A stretch of DNA of 48,976 bases from Candidatus Wolfebacteria bacterium (lineage in GTDB: Bacteria > Patescibacteriota > Minisyncoccia > Phycocordibacterales > EsbW-18): assembly GCA_022616195.1 (NCBI GenBank), contig JAKEFG010000008.1, positions 1 to 48,976 of the forward strand, read 5' to 3'. Position numbers and translations under genes: made by a program. Numbering within the stretch: position 1 is the stretch's first letter; each line of letters starts with the position of its first letter. The notes below the pieces were generated by a model. The model was given only the letters and a program-made list of their open reading frames with translations. It was not told the DNA's origin and made no database searches. Below are positions 48,373 to 48,976 of this stretch, piece by piece.

Positions 48373-48822
48373 GTGGCGGGCTATGTCATTAACACAGACG
48401 GTGGAGCGAGAGGAAATCCCGGTCCTGCGGGGGCGGGGTGGGTCATCGTTGACGAAAAAGGGCGGGAGCTCAAGAAAAACGCCAAGGCGCTCGGCGTCCA
48501 GACCAACAATTGGGCGGAGTATGAGGCGGTGATTTTGGCGCTCGCTGAGCTCAAGCGTATTTTGGGCACCGCGCGCTTGCGCGATGCGTCGGTTGAGGTG
48601 CGTATGGATAGCGAGCTTGTCGCGCGACAGCTCCGCGGCGAGTATCAGGTGAAGGAGGAGCCGCTCCAGCTCCAGTTCGTACGGGTGCACAATATGCAGG
48701 TCAAGGACTTTCCGAATATTACGTTTACCTACGTCCCGCGGGAGAAAAACAAAGAAGCGGATAAACTTGCGAACACGGCAATGGATGGCCACTCGGGTGA
48801 TTTGTTTGAAAAACACACATAG
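48373..48822 (+). CDS. rnhA: Ribonuclease HI family protein
   Basis: A 149-residue RNase H. It cuts the RNA strand of RNA-DNA hybrids. The four-acid active site is visible: INTDGGARGNPGPAG (D9), NNWAEYEAVILAL (E49), VRMDSELVARQL (third Asp) and NKEADKLAN (fourth Asp). The pattern AEYEA is of the archaeal/Sto-RNase-HI-like subgroup rather than the E. coli type. The GTG start lies 6 nt after TACAAT. A GC-rich hairpin overlaps the stop. Confidence 0.92.
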   Translation: MAGYVINTDGGARGNPGPAGAGWVIVDEKGRELKKNAKALGVQTNNWAEYEAVILALAELKRILGTARLRDASVEVRMDSELVARQLRGEYQVKEEPLQLQFVRVHNMQVKDFPNITFTYVPREKNKEADKLANTAMDGHSGDLFEKHT

Positions 48823-48843
48823 CGCGCCCCAGCGGGCGCGCTT
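48822..48843 (+). terminator. GC-rich hairpin after the RNase H gene
   Basis: GCGCGCCC-CAGC-GGGCGCGC followed by TT begins at the last base of the stop codon. The T-run is short. Confidence 0.65.
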
Positions 48844-48900
48844 GCTCTGCTCGTGTCCGTGAGTCCGAATAAAAGTCGGTCTAATGGACAAAACGGGTTG

Positions 48901-48976
48901 CTAATCGACGCCTTTCAATAGTTCAGAAATAACCTTGTAGCGTCTCTCCCTTGTCAGTCCCTGGTGACACCTGAGC
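48901..48976 (-). CDS. Possible C-terminal end of a partial gene (unknown)
   Basis: On the minus strand a frame is open from the window edge to a TAG at 48903-48901, giving 24 residues ending TRERRYKVISELLKGVD. The charged helical ending looks protein-like, and it sits convergent to the RNase H gene, past its terminator. The short length makes this a weak call, and I do not recognise it. Confidence 0.3.
   Translation of the reverse strand, partial: LRCHQGLTRERRYKVISELLKGVD

Overview
The window looks like a chromosomal segment of a Patescibacteria (CPR) bacterium, most likely of the Parcubacteria/Paceibacteria group. This is inference from gene content: small compact genes, a DUF4015 glycoside-hydrolase-like protein, a lone TraG/VirD4-like ATPase, DUF11 surface proteins, rplK without an adjacent rplA, and a secD-secF-secE-nusG-rplK order. 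TGA is used as an ordinary stop (for example at the end of rsmI), so the code is standard, unlike Gracilibacteria and Absconditabacteria. No transposase, prophage, CRISPR array or rRNA is visible.

Layout. 1-5.3 kb: a possible partial gene end, a small anchored protein, tRNA-Leu(CAG), an SD-led membrane protein, a minus-strand pair (Mpl-like Mur ligase and a GNAT/aminoacyl-transferase-like protein), a P-loop protein with a damaged Walker A motif, and rsmI. 5.3-8.7 kb: a small membrane protein, a DUF4015 protein, a TraG/VirD4-like ATPase and a 52-aa membrane protein missed by the ORF track. 8.7-27.5 kb: a long surface-glycan locus with a polysaccharide deacetylase, a FemAB-like GNAT, a DegT-type aminotransferase, five GT4-type glycosyltransferase modules (one fused to a methyltransferase), methyltransferases, a P-loop kinase, a nucleotidyltransferase plus CDP-glycerol glycerophosphotransferase-like pair, a flippase, an O-antigen-ligase-like polymerase with a TPR tail, and a polyprenyl-phosphate sugar transferase. 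Together these could build, modify, export and polymerise a lipid-linked surface polymer. 27.6-32.1 kb: a secreted two-repeat protein, then secD, secF, secE, nusG and rplK. 32.2-35.5 kb: thyA (minus), tmk and argS. 35.6-37.9 kb: a large surface-protein gene broken by about three frameshifts. 38.0-42.9 kb: ileS with an inserted histidine phosphatase domain, a small alpha/beta hydrolase and recO. 42.9-48.8 kb: a DUF11 surface protein, an AI-2E family transporter, metG, tatD and an RNase H. A partial minus-strand gene may enter at the right edge.

Two window-wide patterns stand out. First, at least a dozen genes have a -10-like hexamer (TATACT, TACAAT, TATCTT and similar) ending only 6-8 nt before the start codon, several with a TTG-type -35 exactly 17 bp upstream. 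This predicts leaderless mRNAs. thyA and the gene at 874 instead carry strong Shine-Dalgarno sequences. Second, perfect palindromes and short degenerate repeats sit both between genes and in frame inside genes (rsmI, argS, ileS, tatD). The most unusual gene is ileS, whose zinc-ribbon region is split by a complete RHG-type histidine phosphatase domain. A second notable trace is an orphan copy of the SecF C-terminus just downstream of secF that differs only at synonymous sites.
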